DNA of 42,687 bases, from assembly GCA_964514305.1 (NCBI GenBank), contig CAZEQD010000013.1, positions 1 to 42,687 on the forward strand, in the 5' to 3' direction. The position numbers and the translations under genes are program-made. Positions 40,422 to 42,687 of this stretch are shown piece after piece. The notes beneath the pieces were generated by a model, which was not told where the DNA came from, ran no database searches, and saw nothing but the letters and a program-made list of their open reading frames with translations. Numbering within the stretch: position 1 is the stretch's first letter; each line of letters opens with the position of its first letter. This stretch comes from CAZEQD01 sp964514305 (lineage in GTDB: Bacteria; Acidobacteriota; Aminicenantia; Aminicenantales; Aminicenantaceae).

Positions 40422-40964
40422 TTAAAATTCACTAAAAGGCATGCCCAATTTTTTTAACAAGACATACGCCTCCTTATTATTCTTAGCTGAAGTAACAATC
40501 GAAATATTCATTCCCCTTGATTTTTCAACCTTGGTGTAATCTATCTCTGGAAAAACAAGCTGATCCTTTATGCCCAATGTGTAATTACCCTGACCATCAA
40601 AGCTGTGTGGAGAAACTCCCCGGAAATCTCTGACCCGAGGAAGAACTATATTGACTAACCGGTCAAAAAATTCATACATTCTCCTTCCCCGCAGGGTCAC
40701 ATAACAAGCAATTGGTTGCCCTTTACGTAATCTGAAAGAAGATATAGACTTTCTGGCCCTGCCCACGGCTGGCCACTGGCCGCTGATAAGACTTAATTCA
40801 GTTTTAGCTGTATCTAAGGCTTTAATATTCTGGGTGGCTTCCCCAACTCCGATATTAATAACTATTTTTTCCAGACGAGGCACAGCCATTTTATTTCTAA
40901 TAGATAATTCCTTCTGCAGTTCTGGTATTATTTCTTTTCTGTATTTCTCTAAGAGACGACTCAT
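40422..40964 (-). CDS. rplE: Ribosomal protein L5
   Basis: A 180-residue 5S rRNA-binding protein of the central protuberance. 'PRLEKIVINIGVGEATQN', 'RRMYEFFDRLVNIVLPRVRD' and 'LGIKDQLVFPEIDYTKVEK' are typical. It lies 10 bp after rplX. Confidence 0.97.
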   Translation of the reverse strand: MSRLLEKYRKEIIPELQKELSIRNKMAVPRLEKIVINIGVGEATQNIKALDTAKTELSLISGQWPAVGRARKSISSFRLRKGQPIACYVTLRGRRMYEFFDRLVNIVLPRVRDFRGVSPHSFDGQGNYTLGIKDQLVFPEIDYTKVEKSRGMNISIVTSAKNNKEAYVLLKKLGMPFSEF

Positions 40965-40974
40965 TTTCTTAGCC

Positions 40975-41310
40975 TTATTTTTCCTTTTCTAAACTTGCCT
41001 CACATTTGGCACAAACTCTAATCTTTCTACCGTCTTCTAATCTTTTTTTCTTTACTCTGACTCCCTGACCACATTCAGGACAATACATCATCAAATTAGA
41101 GATATGGATAGGAGCTTCTTTCTCCATTATCCCTCCCTGAATATTTCTACTTTGATCCTGACGGACAAACTCCTTAACAAAATTTACTTTTTCAACGACT
41201 ACCCTTCCCTCTTGGGGAAAAACTTTTAATATTTTGCCCATTTTACCCTTATCTTTTCCAGTTCTAACAATGACTGTATCATTCTTTTTAAATAACAATT
41301 TATTCATCAA
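40975..41310 (-). CDS. rplX: Ribosomal protein L24
   Basis: A 111-residue KOW-domain assembly initiator. 'DTVIVRTGKDKGKMGKILKV' gives the KOW motif; the C-terminus holds two Cys pairs ('YCPECGQG' and 'VCAKCEAS') that could bind zinc, a trait kept in only some lineages. Overlaps rplN by 4 nt. Confidence 0.97.
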   Translation of the reverse strand: MMNKLLFKKNDTVIVRTGKDKGKMGKILKVFPQEGRVVVEKVNFVKEFVRQDQSRNIQGGIMEKEAPIHISNLMMYCPECGQGVRVKKKRLEDGRKIRVCAKCEASLEKEK

Positions 41311-41675
41311 AGAACCTCCGGAGCCAGAGAGACAATTTTCATGAATTTCTTTTCCCGTAATTCTCGGGCTACAGGACCAAAAACACGAGTGCCCACCGGT
41401 TCTCCACCTCTATCAATAATAACCGCCGCGTTATCATCAAAGCGGATGTAAGAACCATCTTGGCGGCGAACCTCCTTCTTGGTGCGGACAATAACAGCTC
41501 TGACAACTTTTCCCTTAGGTATTTTACTTTCAGGTTCAGCTTCTTTTACTGTAGCTGAGATAACATCGCCAACAGAAGCAGCTTTCCCCACTCCTCCTCC
41601 AAGAGGAGTGATGCACAGAATTCTTTTGGCACCTGAGTTATCAGCTACCTTGAGCATGGTCTCGGATTGAATCAT
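41307..41675 (-). CDS. rplN: Ribosomal protein L14
   Basis: A 122-residue highly conserved protein at the subunit interface. 'MIQSETMLKVADNSGAKRIL' and 'GTRVFGPVARELREKKFMKI' are diagnostic. Overlaps rpsQ by 4 nt. Confidence 0.97.
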   Translation of the reverse strand: MIQSETMLKVADNSGAKRILCITPLGGGVGKAASVGDVISATVKEAEPESKIPKGKVVRAVIVRTKKEVRRQDGSYIRFDDNAAVIIDRGGEPVGTRVFGPVARELREKKFMKIVSLAPEVL

Positions 41676-41968
41676 TGGTTCTTATCCTTAACCTCCTTAA
41701 CTGGTTCTCGATTAGAAAGTTCTAGGATTTCCAACACTCGCCATCTTTTTCTTCTGCTTAAAGGCCTCGTTTCCACTATTCTGACCACATCACCCACTTT
41801 ACATTTCTCATATTCATCATGAGCTAAAAATTTCTTTCTCTTTTTTATAATTTTTTTATAAAGGGGGTGTCTAACTGGCCTCTCTACCAAAACTGTAACA
41901 GTCTTCTTCATTTTATCGCCGATAACTACGCCAATTTTAGTTGTCTTTCTTCCTTGAGTATCTTTCAT
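41672..41968 (-). CDS. rpsQ: Ribosomal protein S17
   Basis: A 98-residue OB-fold 16S-binding protein. 'GVVIGDKMKKTVTVLVER' and 'HDEYEKCKVGDVVRIVETRP' are typical; the C-terminal 15 residues are a charged tail. Overlaps rpmC by 4 nt. Confidence 0.97.
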   Translation of the reverse strand: MKDTQGRKTTKIGVVIGDKMKKTVTVLVERPVRHPLYKKIIKKRKKFLAHDEYEKCKVGDVVRIVETRPLSRRKRWRVLEILELSNREPVKEVKDKNQ

Positions 41969-42165
41969 TCTTTATCCTGACCTTTTTTTTCTCTTAAAAT
42001 AGTCTTTATACGGGCTATATCTTTTTTTATATTTTTCAGTTTCATAGCATTTTCTAATTGTCCAATAGCATGCTGAAATTTAAGCTTAAACAGTTGATCT
42101 TTAAGTTCCTCTTCTTGACTCTGCAATTCTTCTTCTGATAATTCTCGTAGTTCCCTTGCTTTCAT
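41965..42165 (-). CDS. rpmC: Ribosomal protein L29
   Basis: A 66-residue two-helix protein at the peptide exit tunnel rim. 'MKARELRELSEEELQSQEEE' and 'LFKLKFQHAIGQLENAMKLK' are typical. Overlaps rplP by 4 nt. Confidence 0.96.
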   Translation of the reverse strand: MKARELRELSEEELQSQEEELKDQLFKLKFQHAIGQLENAMKLKNIKKDIARIKTILREKKGQDKE

Positions 42166-42584
42166 TTTAATTCCTTACTCTCTCTCGAAATAAATCTGGT
42201 TCTTATAGGGAGCTTATGAGCGGCTAAGCGCATAGCTTCCCTGGCTATGCTTTCAGAAACTCCTTCCATTTCATAAATAATGCGGCCTGGTTTAATAACA
42301 TCAATCCAGAATTCGGGATCGCCTTTTCCTTTACCCATTCTGACTTCAGTTGGCTTTTTGCTGATAGGTTTCCAGGGAAAAACTCTAATCCAGAGTTTTC
42401 CTTTTCGCTTGGCATAACGGCTAATTGTAATGCGACCGGCTTCAATCTGGCGAGCAGTTAGCCAACATGGCTCTAAGGCCTGAAGCCCATACTCTCCGAA
42501 GGAAAGAGTACAACCACGGAAGGCTTTACCTTTCATCCTTCCCCTTTGTTGCTTTCTGTACTTGACTTTCTTAGGCATGAGCAT
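42162..42584 (-). CDS. rplP: Ribosomal protein L16
   Basis: A 140-residue protein near the peptidyl-transferase centre. It starts 'MLMPKKVKYRKQQRGRMKGK'; the first ATG (42584) fits the GGAGA ribosome site better than the ATG two codons on. It begins 2 bp past the rpsC stop. Confidence 0.97.
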   Translation of the reverse strand: MLMPKKVKYRKQQRGRMKGKAFRGCTLSFGEYGLQALEPCWLTARQIEAGRITISRYAKRKGKLWIRVFPWKPISKKPTEVRMGKGKGDPEFWIDVIKPGRIIYEMEGVSESIAREAMRLAAHKLPIRTRFISRESKELK

Positions 42585-42586
42585 GA

Positions 42587-42687
42587 TTAGATCTCCTCAA
42601 TTTCAGTTGATTGGGAAGTCATCTTCGCTTTTTCTACATCAGCTTTATAAATCCAAACTTTTATTCCTATTTGACCATAGGTAGTAA
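42587..42687 (-). CDS. rpsC: Ribosomal protein S3, C-terminal end (cut by window edge)
   Basis: The last 32 codons before a TAA at 42587-42589 read 'TTYGQIGIKVWIYKADVEKA' and on to 'IEEI'; the first of these is the conserved C-terminal KH-flanking strand of S3. Its position before rplP is canonical. The rest lies beyond the right edge. Confidence 0.93.
   Translation of the reverse strand, partial: TTYGQIGIKVWIYKADVEKAKMTSQSTEIEEI

Noticed and set aside
40409..40432. Upstream ATG start for rpsN
   Set aside because: The GTG at 40408 gives the exact 61-residue S14 type Z protein and has AAGGAAGG at good spacing.

Overview
The window reads as a low-GC chromosome segment from an anaerobic, Gram-negative, peptide-using bacterium. 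The pointers are an outer-membrane beta-barrel protein, two clear lipoproteins with an S9 and a C1 family peptidase, a ferredoxin-dependent indolepyruvate oxidoreductase, a TRAP substrate-binding lipoprotein and a periplasmic LysM lytic transglycosylase. The gene mix would fit Candidatus Aminicenantes (OP8) or a neighbouring deep lineage. That is an impression from gene content (about 0.5 confidence), not a placement.

Layout. 1-5.9 kb: a TRAP solute receptor cut by the left edge, a large secreted transglutaminase-like multidomain protein, a radical-SAM gene remnant, and an Nramp metal transporter with a universal stress protein. 5.9-12.2 kb: TspO, indolepyruvate:ferredoxin oxidoreductase (iorA-iorB), methylmalonyl-CoA epimerase followed by a wrecked etfA, and an mtnP-pfkB salvage pair. 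12.6-17.1 kb: a + strand run of sirtuin, larC, folE and metG with overlapping ends. 17.1-22.5 kb: an MBL gene remnant, tsaC, a second MBL remnant, a SpoIIAA-like protein, an outer-membrane barrel, nitroreductase plus glycosyltransferase, and a two-domain LEA14-like exported protein. 22.7-31.3 kb: a C1 peptidase lipoprotein translationally coupled to an S9 peptidase with an extra C-terminal FGE-like domain, then cca-galE and a MltD-type transglycosylase. 31.4-42.7 kb: the S10/spc/alpha ribosomal cluster on the minus strand, in canonical order from rpsC (cut by the right edge) to rplQ, including secY, adk, map, infA and rpoA.

The left 31 kb is a mosaic of short transcription units, and the spaces between them hold decaying genes. 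Four remnants were found (radical SAM, EtfA, PqqB-like MBL, AHL-lactonase-like MBL). They show frameshifts, deletions and lost metal ligands. Intergenic arrays of imperfect 7-bp repeats occur in at least two places, one of them in the end of galE.

I saw no complete unknown multi-gene system. The most unusual intact items are the secreted C1/S9 peptidase pair, whose S9 member ends in an FGE-fold domain without any cysteine, and the propeller-transglutaminase-Big-FN3 protein, which appears to be expressed from a nearly leaderless message. No tRNA, rRNA, CRISPR array or insertion sequence was recognised.
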